Origin: Aphelocoma coerulescens
Lineage: Eukaryota; Chordata; Aves; Passeriformes; Corvidae
Assembly: GCF_041296385.1 (NCBI RefSeq)
Contig: NW_027183584.1
Span: 62,001 to 126,000, forward strand
Direction: 5' to 3'
Length of the DNA: 64,000 nt
The translations under genes and the position numbers were made by a program. Positions within the stretch are counted from its first letter, which is position 1, and the number at the start of each line of letters is the position of its first letter. Below are positions 22,081 through 35,388 of the stretch, in pieces. A model generated the notes under the pieces. The model worked only from the letters and a program-made list of their open reading frames with translations, ran no database searches and was not told where the DNA came from.

Positions 22081-24273
22081 CAGAGCTCCCCGAGCTTCTG
22101 TGGTGTCACAGTGGAGGCAGGGTTGCATCAGGTTCCATAGCATCAGCACGGTCTCCAGGGCTCCCAGAGGTTCTGTGGTGTCACAGTGGAGGCAGGGTTG
22201 CATCAGGTTCCATAGCATCACCACAGTCTCCAGGGCTCCCTGAGCTTCTGTGGTGTCACAGTGGAGGCAGGGTTGCATCAGGTTCCATAGCATCAGCACG
22301 GTCTCCAGGGCTCCCAGAGGTTCTGTGGTGTCACAGAGGAGGCAGGGTTGCATCAGGTTCCATAGCATCAGCACGGTCTCCAGGGCTCCCCTGAGCTTCT
22401 GTGGTGGTGTCACAGAGGAGCCAGGCTTCCTTGTAGTTCCCCAGCATCACAAAGGCTCTCCTGGGAGCCACGGGTCACAAAGCACCGTGGGCTCTGTGCA
22501 GCCCCGCTGTGTCACAATGGCCGCTGGCTTCCACGAGCCCCCGCAGTGTCCCAGTGGGCCCCGTAGCTTTAGGAGTGGGTGGCTGGGAGTTGGTGCCAGC
22601 GGCTGGGGGAGCAGCAGCAGGGACTGTGTGTGGACAGTGCCATGGCCACTTGTGTGGCCACTGGTGTCTCTGTGCCAGGCACAGCCGTGGTGTGTAACAC
22701 CGGCTCTGGGTCCTTTGGCTGTGCAGGTGGCAGTCACGGCCTGGAGCAGGGCTGCTCCCGGGGGACAGCCTGGGGCAGGAGGCTGCTGGAGATTCATTCC
22801 CCACACTCCTTGTCATGAGGTGCTCAGAGTGATTGGAAAGGCTGTTGGCAGCAGGCAGTTCTCTGGGTTCAAGCTGTGGAGCTGTCAGCGGGAATGCAAA
22901 GGCCAAGCTGCTGAGCCTTTTGTCCTGGTGCCTTTAGTGTGTGAGCAGTCCCTGGTGCCGTTGTCTTTGGATCCTGAGTGTGGGAGAGGCAAGGCTTAGG
23001 ATGGTGCGTAGAGCTGAGAAGGAAAGTGCCGAGAGCAGCGTGTGTGCTGCTGCTTTGAGGGGTGCAGTTGAAGTTGTAGGCAGCAAGAGCTTTCTCAGCT
23101 GGCCCTTTTGTGAGCTCTGCTTTTGCCAGATGACTTCCATCTTACCTTCTTACCATCTTAGCCTCTCATTTTTGCATATCCCAAACCCCCTTCCAAACAT
23201 CCAGCAGCTGCTTGTAAAGAAGAAGTCCTAGAACAAAAAGCCAGTGCTGCCTTTCATAGCCCCTTTGCTGTCTATGAAGTAGAGGAAAGAAGCTAGTGAG
23301 ACGCACTTTCTTTCTCAACTCCATAGAGCGCATCCTTCTCTCAAGGTGGCAGAGTCCTTGGCGGAAGTGAAGCATCTGCAGCTGCAGTTCAGACTGAGAG
23401 ATGTGCCAGGACAGGAAACATTTGCTGACCTTCCCTGTTCCCTGTGCAACATGATTCTCGCATCCCAGTCACTTTCACATACCTTCGGTATCCCTGAGTC
23501 CAAGCAGCTAAAGCTCACAGAGACAGAAGTGTCAGGAAGGAAAACGTTCCAAAAGCACCCCCTTCTCTTATCAGCATATAAATTGTGCACAACAGGCTGC
23601 GGCACCGAACCTTCCTTCTCAGATAGACATGCCATCACACTTTTCACTCTTGCAGCTCGGTTGAAAAGCTCCAGCAGCTGCTCCCGCAATAGCAAAAGGT
23701 TCTAGAAGTGAAAGCCAGTTTGGGGCTGCACCTTCTCCTTGCCGCATGTAAGCCACACCAAACTCCCTGATGCACTCTGTCCTCCCCTTCTCAAAGGAGT
23801 AGACGGTGGCATCAGGACACACCTGTGTCCCAGCAGCTGGGTGCCCAGCCGGGAGCAGGAGCAGGGCTGGGGCTGCTCCCAAAGTTGCCCCGCCCCAATG
23901 CCAGAGCCGGACATATGCTGAGGGGGGGCTGGATCAGGCTTTATTGTCCAGCTGCATGCCAGGATTGAGCACAAAATCTACCTGCATTCTCTGCAGCATG
24001 CCATCCTGGAGCAGAGCCATTGCCAAAGGAAGCCGTCAGCCCGTGCCAAGCCAGTGCCGGAGTGGGATCCTAGCAGCACCTGTGGAAGCCGGGAGAGAGG
24101 AGCCCACCTGGAGCAGGTTCGTGCAGGATTAATCATCCCGTGGCTTCCCACCAGGGTCCTGTTGCTTCCAAAAGGCCCCACAGTGTCACTGTGGCCCCTC
24201 GGTTCCACCAGGTTCCATAGCGTCACTGTGGTGCCCAGGGTTCCGTCAGCTTCGCCAGCATCCCCACGGTCTG
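22081..24273 (+). repeat. Monomer U11, class B (2193 bp), pairs with U5
   Basis: The subrepeat array is 22092-22392. It has the class B markers A at 22565 and T at 23147. T at 23965 is shared only with U5. C at 22911 changes the donor-like CTG|GTGAGC to CTGCTGAGC; it is the only class B copy with that change. Confidence 0.97.
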
Positions 24274-26541
24274 CAGAGCTCCCCGAGCTTCTGTGGTGTC
24301 ACAGTGGAGGCAGGGTTGCATCAGGTTCCATAGCATCAGCACGGTCTCCAGGGCTCCCAGAGGTTCTGTGGTGTCACAGTGGAGGCAGGGTTGCATCAGG
24401 TTCCATAGCATCACCACAGTCTCCAGGGCTCCCTGAGCTTCTGTGGTGTCACAGTGGAGGCAGGGTTGCATCAGGTTCCATAGCATCAGCACGGTCTCCA
24501 GGGCTCCCAGAGGTTCTGTGGTGTCACAGAGGAGGCAGGGTTGCATCAGGTTCCATAGCATCACCACGGTCTCCAGGGCTCCCAGAGGTTCTGTGGTGTC
24601 ACAGAGGAGGCAGGGTTGCATCAGGTTCCATAGCATCAGCACGGTCTCCAGGGCTCCCCTGAGCTTCTGTGGTGGTGTCACAGAGGAGCCAGGCTTCCTT
24701 GTAGTTCCCCAGCATCACAAAGGCTCTCCTGGGAGCCACGGGTCACAAAGCACCGTGGGCTCTGTGCAGCATTGCTGTGTCACAATGGCCGCTGGCTTCC
24801 ACGAGCCCCCGCAGTGTCCCAGTGGGCCCCGTGGCTTTAGGAGTGGGTGGCTGGGAGTTGGTGCCAGCGGCTGGGGGAGCAGCAGCAGGGACTGTGTGTG
24901 GACAGTGCCATGGCCACTTGTGTGGCCACTGGTGTCTCTGTGCCAGGCACAGCCGTGGTGTGTAACACCGGCTCTGGGTCCTTTGGCTGTGCAGGTGGCA
25001 GTCACGGCCTGGAGCAGGGCTGCTCCCGGGGGACAGCCTGGGGCAGGAGGCTGCTGGAGATTCATTCCCCACACTCCTTGTCATGAGGTGCTCAGAGTGA
25101 TTGGAAAGGCTGTTGGCAGCAGGCAGTTCTCTGGGTTCAAGCTGTGGAGCTGTCAGCGGGAATGCAAAGGCCAAGCTGGTGAGCCTTTTGTCCTGGTGCC
25201 TTTAGTGTGTGAGCAGTCCCTGGTGCCGTTGTCTTTGGATCCTGAGTGTGGGAGAGGCAAGGCTTAGGATGGTGCGTAGAGCTGAGAAGGAAAGTGCCGA
25301 GAGCAGCGTGTGTGCTGCTGCTTTGAGGGGTGCAGTTGAAGTTGTAGGCAGCAAGAGCTTTCTCAGCTGGCCCTTTTGTGAGCTCTGCTTTTGCCAGATG
25401 ACTTCCATCTTACCCTCTTACCATCTTAGCCTCTCATTTTTGCATATCCCAAACCCCCTTCCAAACATCCAGCAGCTGCTTGTAAAGAAGAAGTCCTAGA
25501 ACAAAAAGCCAGTGCTGCCTTTCATAGCCCCTTTGCTGTCTATGAAGTAGAGGAAAGAAGCTAGTGAGACGCACTTTCTTTCTCAACTCCATAGAGCGCA
25601 TCCTTCTCTCAAGGTGGCAGAGTCCTTGGCGGAAGTGAAGCATCTGCAGCTGCAGTTCAGACTGAGAGATGTGCCAGGACAGGAAACATTTGCTGACCTT
25701 CCCTGTTCCCTGTGCAACATGATTCTCGCATCCCAGTCACTTTCACATACCTTCGGTATCCCTGAGTCCAAGCAGCTAAAGCTCACAGAGACAGAAGTGT
25801 CAGGAAGGAAAACGTTCCAAAAGCACCCCCTTCTCTTATCAGCATATAAATTGTGCACAACAGGCTGCGGCACCGAACCTTCCTTCTCAGATAGACATGC
25901 CATCACACTTTTCACTCTTGCAGCTCGGTTGAAAAGCTCCAGCAGCTGCTCCCGCAATAGCAAAAGGTTCTAGAAGTGAAAGCCAGTTTGGGGCTGCACC
26001 TTCTCCTTGCCGCATGTAAGCCACACCAAACTCCCTGATGCACTCTGTCCTCCCCTTCTCAAAGGAGTAGACGGTGGCATCAGGACACACCTGTGTCCCA
26101 GCAGCTGGGTGCCCAGCCGGGAGCAGGAGCAGGGCTGGGGCTGCTCCCAAAGTTGCCCCGCCCCAATGCCAGAGCCGGACATATGCTGAGGGGGGGCTGG
26201 ATCAGGCTTTATTGTCCAGCTGCATGCCAGGAGTGAGCACAAAATCTACCTGCATTCTCTGCAGCATGCCATCCTGGAGCAGAGCCATTGCCAAAGGAAG
26301 CCGTCAGCCCGTGCCAAGCCAGTGCCGGAGTGGGATCCTAGCAGCACCTGTGGAAGCCGGGAGAGAGGAGCCCACCTGGAGCAGGTTCGTGCAGGATTAA
26401 TCATCCCGTGGCTTCCCACCAGGGTCCTGTTGCTTCCAAAAGGCCCCACAGTGTCACTGTGGCCCCTCGGTTCCACCAGGTTCCATAGCGTCACTGTGGT
26501 GCCCAGGGTTCCGTCAGCTTCGCCAGCATCCCCACGGTCTG
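24274..26541 (+). repeat. Monomer U12, class A (2268 bp), pairs with U6
   Basis: The subrepeat array is 24285-24660, with the same subrepeat types as U6, including GAGGTT plus GGTTCCATAG in the fifth. It carries ATT at 24771-24773. It matches U6 at every site compared. Confidence 0.97.
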
Positions 26542-28659
26542 CAGAGCTCCCCGAGCTTCTGTGGTGTCACAGTGGAGGCAGGGTTGCATCAGGTTCCATA
26601 GCATCAGCACGGTCTCCAGGGCTCCCAGAGGTTCTGTGGTGTCACAGTGGAGGCAGGGTTGCATCAGGTTCCATAGCATCACCACGGTCTCCAGGGCTCC
26701 CTGAGCTTCTGTGGTGTCACAGTGGAGGCAGGGTTGCATCAGGTTCCATAGCATCACCACGGTCTCCAGGGCTCCCCTGAGCTTCTGTGGTGGTGTCACA
26801 GAGGAGCCAGGCTTCCTTGTAGTTCCCCAGCATCACAAAGGCTCTCCTGGGAGCCACGGGTCACAAAGCACCGTGGGCTCTGTGCAGCCCCGCTGTGTCA
26901 CAATGGCCGCTGGCTTCCACGAGCCCCCGCAGTGTCCCAGTGGGCCCCGTGGCTTTAGGAGTGGGTGGCTGGGAGTTGGTGCCAGCGGCTGGGGGAGCAG
27001 CAGCAGGGACTGTGTGTGGACAGTGCCATGGCCACTTGTGTGGCCACTGGTGTCTCTGTGCCAGGCACAGCCGTGGTGTGTAACACCGGCTCTGGGTCCT
27101 TTGGCTGTGCAGGTGGCAGTCACAGCCTGGAGCAGGGCTGCTCCCGGGGGACAGCCTGGGGCAGGAGGCTGCTGGAGATTCATTCCCCACACTCCTTGTC
27201 ATGAGGTGCTCAGAGTGATTGGAAAGGCTGTTGGCAGCAGGCAGTTCTCTGGGTTCAAGCTGTGGAGCTGTCAGCGGGAATGCAAAGGCCAAGCTGGTGA
27301 GCCTTTTGTCCTGGTGCCTTTAGTGTGTGAGCAGTCCCTGGTGCCGTTGTCTTTGGATCCTGAGTGTGGGAGAGGCAAGGCTTAGGATGGTGCGTAGAGC
27401 TGAGAAGGAAAGTGCCGAGAGCAGCGTGTGTGCTGCTGCTTTGAGGGGTGCAGTTGAAGTTGTAGGCAGCAAGAGCTTTCTCAGCTGGCCCTTTTGTGAG
27501 CTCTGCTTTTGCCAGATGACTTCCATCTTACCCTCTTACCATCTTAGCCTCTCATTTTTGCATATCCCAAACCCCCTTCCAAACATCCAGCAGCTGCTTG
27601 TAAAGAAGAAGTCCTAGAACAAAAAGCCAGTGCTGCCTTTCATAGCCCCTTTGCTGTCTATGAAGTAGAGGAAAGAAGCTAGTGAGACGCACTTTCTTTC
27701 TCAACTCCATAGAGCGCATCCTTCTCTCAAGGTGGCAGAGTCCTTGGCGGAAGTGAAGCATCTGCAGCTGCAGTTCAGACTGAGAGATGTGCCAGGACAG
27801 GAAACATTTGGTGACCTTCCCTGTTCCCTGTGCAACATGATTCTCGCATCCCAGTCACTTTCACATACCTTCGGTATCCCTGAGTCCAAGCAGCTAAAGC
27901 TCACAGAGACAGAAGTGTCAGGAAGGAAAACGTTCCAAAAGCACCCCCTTCTCTTATCAGCATATAAATTGTGCACAACAGGCTGCGGCACCAAACCTTC
28001 CTTCTCAGATAGACATGCCATCACACTTTTCACTCTTGCAGCTCGGTTGAAAAGCTCCAGCAGCTGCTCCCGCAATAGCAAAAGGTTCTAGAAGTGAAAG
28101 CCAGTTTGGGGCTGCACCTTCTCCTTGCCGCATGTAAGCCACACCAAACTCCCTGATGCACTCTGTCCTCCCCTTCTCAAAGGAGTAGACGGTGGCATCA
28201 GGACACACCTGTGTCCCAGCAGCTGGGTGCCCAGCCGGGAGCAGGAGCAGGGCTGGGGCTGCTCCCAAAGTTGCCCCGCCCCAATGCCAGAGCCGGACAT
28301 ATGCTGAGGGGGGGCTGGATCAGGCTTTATTGTCCAGCTGCATGCCAGGAGTGAGCACAAAATCTACCTGCATTCTCTGCAGCATGCCATCCTGGAGCAG
28401 AGCCATTGCCAAAGGAAGCCGTCAGCCCGTGCCAAGCCAGTGCCGGAGTGGGATCCTAGCAGCACCTGTGGAAGCCGGGAGAGAGGAGCCCACCTGGAGC
28501 AGGTTCGTGCAGGATTAATCATCCCGTGGCTTCCCACCAGGGTCCTGTTGCTTCCAAAAGGCCCCACAGTGTCACTGTGGCCCCTCGGTTCCACCAGGTT
28601 CCATAGCGTCACTGTGGTGCCCAGGGTTCCGTCAGCTTCGCCAGCATCCCCACGGTCTG
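26542..28659 (+). repeat. Monomer U13, class C (2118 bp), pairs with U7
   Basis: The subrepeat array is 26553-26778. It has the class C states A at 27124, G at 27811 and A at 27993, but the common T at 27877 where U2, U4 and U7 have C. The second subrepeat ends ACCACGG (G at 26686) instead of ACCACAG. It is thus a slightly converted class C copy. Confidence 0.97.
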
Positions 28660-30852
28660 CAGAGCTCCCCGAGCTTCTGTGGTGTCACAGTGGAGGCAGG
28701 GTTGCATCAGGTTCCATAGCATCAGCACGGTCTCCAGGGCTCCCAGAGGTTCTGTGGTGTCACAGTGGAGGCAGGGTTGCATCAGGTTCCATAGCATCAC
28801 CACAGTCTCCAGGGCTCCCTGAGCTTCTGTGGTGTCACAGTGGAGGCAGGGTTGCATCAGGTTCCATAGCATCAGCACGGTCTCCAGGGCTCCCAGAGGT
28901 TCTGTGGTGTCACAGAGGAGGCAGGGTTGCATCAGGTTCCATAGCATCAGCACGGTCTCCAGGGCTCCCCTGAGCTTCTGTGGTGGTGTCACAGAGGAGC
29001 CAGGCTTCCTTGTAGTTCCCCAGCATCACAAAGGCTCTCCTGGGAGCCACGGGTCACAAAGCACCGTGGGCTCTGTGCAGCCCCGCTGTGTCACAATGGC
29101 CGCTGGCTTCCACGAGCCCCCGCAGTGTCCCAGTGGGCCCCGTAGCTTTAGGAGTGGGTGGCTGGGAGTTGGTGCCAGCGGCTGGGGGAGCAGCAGCAGG
29201 GACTGTGTGTGGACAGTGCCATGGCCACTTGTGTGGCCACTGGTGTCTCTGTGCCAGGCACAGCCGTGGTGTGTAACACCGGCTCTGGGTCCTTTGGCTG
29301 TGCAGGTGGCAGTCACGGCCTGGAGCAGGGCTGCTCCCGGGGGACAGCCTGGGGCAGGAGGCTGCTGGAGATTCATTCCCCACACTCCTTGTCATGAGGT
29401 GCTCAGAGTGATTGGAAAGGCTGTTGGCAGCAGGCAGTTCTCTGGGTTCAAGCTGTGGAGCTGTCAGCGGGAATGCAAAGGCCAAGCTGGTGAGCCTTTT
29501 GTCCTGGTGCCTTTAGTGTGTGAGCAGTCCCTGGTGCCGTTGTCTTTGGATCCTGAGTGTGGGAGAGGCAAGGCTTAGGATGGTGCGTAGAGCTGAGAAG
29601 GAAAGTGCCGAGAGCAGCGTGTGTGCTGCTGCTTTGAGGGGTGCAGTTGAAGTTGTAGGCAGCAAGAGCTTTCTCAGCTGGCCCTTTTGTGAGCTCTGCT
29701 TTTGCCAGATGACTTCCATCTTACCTTCTTACCATCTTAGCCTCTCATTTTTGCATATCCCAAACCCCCTTCCAAACATCCAGCAGCTGCTTGTAAAGAA
29801 GAAGTCCTAGAACAAAAAGCCAGTGCTGCCTTTCATAGCCCCTTTGCTGTCTATGAAGTAGAGGAAAGAAGCTAGTGAGACGCACTTTCTTTCTCAACTC
29901 CATAGAGCGCATCCTTCTCTCAAGGTGGCAGAGTCCTTGGCGGAAGTGAAGCATCTGCAGCTGCAGTTCAGACTGAGAGATGTGCCAGGACAGGAAACAT
30001 TTGCTGACCTTCCCTGTTCCCTGTGCAACATGATTCTCGCATCCCAGTCACTTTCACATACCTTCGGTATCCCTGAGTCCAAGCAGCTAAAGCTCACAGA
30101 GACAGAAGTGTCAGGAAGGAAAACGTTGCAAAAGCACCCCCTTCTCTTATCAGCATATAAATTGTGCACAACAGGCTGCGGCACCGAACCTTCCTTCTCA
30201 GATAGACATGCCATCACACTTTTCACTCTTGCAGCTCGGTTGAAAAGCTCCAGCAGCTGCTCCCGCAATAGCAAAAGGTTCTAGAAGTGAAAGCCAGTTT
30301 GGGGCTGCACCTTCTCCTTGCCGCATGTAAGCCACACCAAACTCCCTGATGCACTCTGTCCTCCCCTTCTCAAAGGAGTAGACGGTGGCATCAGGACACA
30401 CCTGTGTCCCAGCAGCTGGGTGCCCAGCCGGGAGCAGGAGCAGGGCTGGGGCTGCTCCCAAAGTTGCCCCGCCCCAATGCCAGAGCCGGACATATGCTGA
30501 GGGGGGGCTGGATCAGGCTTTATTGTCCAGCTGCATGCCAGGAGTGAGCACAAAATCTACCTGCATTCTCTGCAGCATGCCATCCTGGAGCAGAGCCATT
30601 GCCAAAGGAAGCCGTGAGCCCGTGCCAAGCCAGTGCCGGAGTGGGATCCTAGCAGCACCTGTGGAAGCCGGGAGAGAGGAGCCCACCTGGAGCAGGTTCG
30701 TGCAGGATTAATCATCCCGTGGCTTCCCACCAGGGTCCTGTTGCTTCCAAAAGGCCCCACAGTGTCACTGTGGCCCCTCGGTTCCACCAGGTTCCATAGC
30801 GTCACTGTGGTGCCCAGGGTTCCGTCAGCTTCGCCAGCATCCCCACGGTCTG
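28660..30852 (+). repeat. Monomer U14, class B (2193 bp), pairs with U8
   Basis: The subrepeat array is 28671-28971. It has the class B markers A at 29144 and T at 29726. G at 30616 is shared with U8. G at 30128 is otherwise seen only in class A copies U1 and U3, which suggests conversion of its 3' half. Confidence 0.97.
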
Positions 30853-33120
30853 CAGAGCTCCCCGAGCTTCTGTGGTGTCACAGTGGAGGCAGGGTTGCAT
30901 CAGGTTCCATAGCATCAGCACGGTCTCCAGGGCTCCCAGAGGTTCTGTGGTGTCACAGTGGAGGCAGGGTTGCATCAGGTTCCATAGCATCACCACAGTC
31001 TCCAGGGCTCCCTGAGCTTCTGTGGTGTCACAGTGGAGGCAGGGTTGCATCAGGTTCCATAGCATCAGCACGGTCTCCAGGGCTCCCAGAGGTTCTGTGG
31101 TGTCACAGAGGAGGCAGGGTTGCATCAGGTTCCATAGCATCACCACGGTCTCCAGGGCTCCAAGAGCTTCTGTGGTGTCACAGAGGAGGCAGGGTTGCAT
31201 CAGGTTCAATAGCATCAGCACGGTCTCCAGGGCTCCCCTGAGCTTCTGTGGTGGTGTCACAGAGGAGCCAGGCTTCCTTGTAGTTCCCCAGCATCACAAA
31301 GGCTCTCCTGGGAGCCACGGGTCACAAAGCACCGTGGGCTCTGTGCAGCATTGCTGTGTCACAATGGCCGCTGGCTTCCACGAGCCCCCGCAGTGTCCCA
31401 GTGGGCCCCGTGGCTTTAGGAGTGGGTGGCTGGGAGTTGGTGCCAGCGGCTGGGGGAGCAGCAGCAGGGACTGTGTGTGGACAGTGCCATGGCCACTTGT
31501 GTGGCCACTGGTGTCTCTGTGCCAGGCACAGCCGTGGTGTGTAACACCGGCTCTGGGTCCTTTGGCTGTGCAGGTGGCAGTCACGGCCTGGAGCAGGGCT
31601 GCTCCCGGGGGACAGCCTGGGGCAGGAGGCTGCTGGAGATTCATTCCCCACACTCCTTGTCATGAGGTGCTCAGAGTGATTGGAAAGGCTGTTGGCAGCA
31701 GGCAGTTCTCTGGGTTCAAGCTGTGGAGCTGTCAGCGGGAATGCAAAGGCCAAGCTGCTGAGCCTTTTGTCCTGGTGCCTTTAGTGTGTGAGCAGTCCCT
31801 GGTGCCGTTGTCTTTGGATCCTGAGTGTGGGAGAGGCAAGGCTTAGGATGGTGCGTAGAGCTGAGAAGGAAAGTGCCGAGAGCAGCGTGTGTGCTGCTGC
31901 TTTGAGGGGTGCAGTTGAAGTTGTAGGCAGCAAGAGCTTTCTCAGCTGGCCCTTTTGTGAGCTCTGCTTTTGCCAGATGACTTCCATCTTACCCTCTTAC
32001 CATCTTAGCCTCTCATTTTTGCATATCCCAAACCCCCTTCCAAACATCCAGCAGCTGCTTGTAAAGAAGAAGTCCTAGAACAAAAAGCCAGTGCTGCCTT
32101 TCATAGCCCCTTTGCTGTCTATGAAGTAGAGGAAAGAAGCTAGTGAGACGCACTTTCTTTCTCAACTCCATAGAGCGCATCCTTCTCTCAAGGTGGCAGA
32201 GTCCTTGGCGGAAGTGAAGCATCTGCAGCTGCAGTTCAGACTGAGAGATGTGCCAGGACAGGAAACATTTGCTGACCTTCCCTGTTCCCTGTGCAACATG
32301 ATTCTCGCATCCCAGTCACTTTCACATACCTTCGGTATCCCTGAGTCCAAGCAGCTAAAGCTCACAGAGACAGAAGTGTCAGGAAGGAAAACGTTCCAAA
32401 AGCACCCCCTTCTCTTATCAGCATATAAATTGTGCACAACAGGCTGCGGCACCGAACCTTCCTTCTCAGATAGACATGCCATCACACTTTTCACTCTTGC
32501 AGCTCGGTTGAAAAGCTCCAGCAGCTGCTCCCGCAATAGCAAAAGGTTCTAGAAGTGAAAGCCAGTTTGGGGCTGCACCTTCTCCTTGCCGCATGTAAGC
32601 CACACCAAACTCCCTGATGCACTCTGTCCTCCCCTTCTCAAAGGAGTAGACGGTGGCATCAGGACACACCTGTGTCCCAGCAGCTGGGTGCCCAGCCGGG
32701 AGCAGGAGCAGGGCTGGGGCTGCTCCCAAAGTTGCCCCGCCCCAATGCCAGAGCCGGACATATGCTGAGGGGGGGCTGGATCAGGCTTTATTGTCCAGCT
32801 GCATGCCAGGAGTGAGCACAAAATCTACCTGCATTCTCTGCAGCATGCCATCCTGGAGCAGAGCCATTGCCAAAGGAAGCCGTCAGCCCGTGCCAAGCCA
32901 GTGCCGGAGTGGGATCCTAGCAGCACCTGTGGAAGCCGGGAGAGAGGAGCCCACCTGGAGCAGGTTCGTGCAGGATTAATCATCCCGTGGCTTCCCACCA
33001 GGGTCCTGTTGCTTCCAAAAGGCCCCACAGTGTCACTGTGGCCCCTCGGTTCCACCAGGTTCCATAGCGTCACTGTGGTGCCCAGGGTTCCGTCAGCTTC
33101 GCCAGCATCCCCACGGTCTG
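30853..33120 (+). repeat. Monomer U15, class A (2268 bp)
   Basis: The subrepeat array is 30864-31239. It combines ATT at 31350-31352 with C at 31758 (loss of the donor-like GT). No other copy has both. Confidence 0.97.
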
Positions 33121-35388
33121 CAGAGCTCCCCGAGCTTCTGTGGTGTCACAGTGGAGGCAGGGTTGCATCAGGTTCCATAGCATCAGCACGGTCTCCAGGG
33201 CTCCCAGAGGTTCTGTGGTGTCACAGTGGAGGCAGGGTTGCATCAGGTTCCATAGCATCACCACAGTCTCCAGGGCTCCCTGAGCTTCTGTGGTGTCACA
33301 GTGGAGGCAGGGTTGCATCAGGTTCCATAGCATCAGCACGGTCTCCAGGGCTCCCAGAGGTTCTGTGGTGTCACAGAGGAGGCAGGGTTGCATCAGGTTC
33401 CATAGCATCACCACGGTCTCCAGGGCTCCAAGAGCTTCTGTGGTGTCACAGAGGAGGCAGGGTTGCATCAGGTTCAATAGCATCAGCACGGTCTCCAGGG
33501 CTCCCCTGAGCTTCTGTGGTGGTGTCACAGAGGAGCCAGGCTTCCTTGTAGTTCCCCAGCATCACAAAGGCTCTCCTGGGAGCCACGGGTCACAAAGCAC
33601 CGTGGGCTCTGTGCAGCCCCGCTGTGTCACAATGGCCGCTGGCTTCCACGAGCCCCCGCAGTGTCCCAGTGGGCCCCGTGGCTTTAGGAGTGGGTGGCTG
33701 GGAGTTGGTGCCAGCGGCTGGGGGAGCAGCAGCAGGGACTGTGTGTGGACAGTGCCATGGCCACTTGTGTGGCCACTGGTGTCTCTGTGCCAGGCACAGC
33801 CGTGGTGTGTAACACCGGCTCTGGGTCCTTTGGCTGTGCAGGTGGCAGTCACGGCCTGGAGCAGGGCTGCTCCCGGGGGACAGCCTGGGGCAGGAGGCTG
33901 CTGGAGATTCATTCCCCACACTCCTTGTCATGAGGTGCTCAGAGTGATTGGAAAGGCTGTTGGCAGCAGGCAGTTCTCTGGGTTCAAGCTGTGGAGCTGT
34001 CAGCGGGAATGCAAAGGCCAAGCTGGTGAGCCTTTTGTCCTGGTGCCTTTAGTGTGTGAGCAGTCCCTGGTGCCGTTGTCTTTGGATCCTGAGTGTGGGA
34101 GAGGCAAGGCTTAGGATGGTGCGTAGAGCTGAGAAGGAAAGTGCCGAGAGCAGCGTGTGTGCTGCTGCTTTGAGGGGTGCAGTTGAAGTTGTAGGCAGCA
34201 AGAGCTTTCTCAGCTGGCCCTTTTGTGAGCTCTGCTTTTGCCAGATGACTTCCATCTTACCCTCTTACCATCTTAGCCTCTCATTTTTGCATATCCCAAA
34301 CCCCCTTCCAAACATCCAGCAGCTGCTTGTAAAGAAGAAGTCCTAGAACAAAAAGCCAGTGCTGCCTTTCATAGCCCCTTTGCTGTCTATGAAGTAGAGG
34401 AAAGAAGCTAGTGAGACGCACTTTCTTTCTCAACTCCATAGAGCGCATCCTTCTCTCAAGGTGGCAGAGTCCTTGGCGGAAGTGAAGCATCTGCAGCTGC
34501 AGTTCAGACTGAGAGATGTGCCAGGACAGGAAACATTTGCTGACCTTCCCTGTTCCCTGTGCAACATGATTCTCGCATCCCAGTCACTTTCACATACCTT
34601 CGGTATCCCTGAGTCCAAGCAGCTAAAGCTCACAGAGACAGAAGTGTCAGGAAGGAAAACGTTCCAAAAGCACCCCCTTCTCTTATCAGCATATAAATTG
34701 TGCACAACAGGCTGCGGCACCGAACCTTCCTTCTCAGATAGACATGCCATCACACTTTTCACTCTTGCAGCTCGGTTGAAAAGCTCCAGCAGCTGCTCCC
34801 GCAATAGCAAAAGGTTCTAGAAGTGAAAGCCAGTTTGGGGCTGCACCTTCTCCTTGCCGCATGTAAGCCACACCAAACTCCCTGATGCACTCTGTCCTCC
34901 CCTTCTCAAAGGAGTAGACGGTGGCATCAGGACACACCTGTGTCCCAGCAGCTGGGTGCCCAGCCGGGAGCAGGAGCAGGGCTGGGGCTGCTCCCAAAGT
35001 TGCCCCGCCCCAATGCCAGAGCCGGACATATGCTGAGGGGGGGCTGGATCAGGCTTTATTGTCCAGCTGCATGCCAGGAGTGAGCACAAAATCTACCTGC
35101 ATTCTCTGCAGCATGCCATCCTGGAGCAGAGCCATTGCCAAAGGAAGCCGTCAGCCCGTGCCAAGCCAGTGCCGGAGTGGGATCCTAGCAGCACCTGTGG
35201 AAGCCGGGAGAGAGGAGCCCACCTGGAGCAGGTTCGTGCAGGATTAATCATCCCGTGGCTTCCCACCAGGGTCCTGTTGCTTCCAAAAGGCCCCACAGTG
35301 TCACTGTGGCCCCTCGGTTCCACCAGGTTCCATAGCGTCACTGTGGTGCCCAGGGTTCCGTCAGCTTCGCCAGCATCCCCACGGTCTG
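33121..35388 (+). repeat. Monomer U16, class A (2268 bp), common type
   Basis: The subrepeat array is 33132-33507, of the U1 type. It has the majority state at every body variant I tracked, so it is a good consensus class A representative. U22 has the same states. Confidence 0.97.

Larger units (their letters stand above)
22081..30852 (+). repeat. B-A-C-B tetramer, second copy
   Basis: The second copy of the 8772-bp tetramer. It differs from the first at 22911 (C, donor-like change), 23895 (normal GC-box; U5 is mutated at 10587), 26686, 27877 and 30128. It is therefore older than the A-C dimer duplication. Confidence 0.85.
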
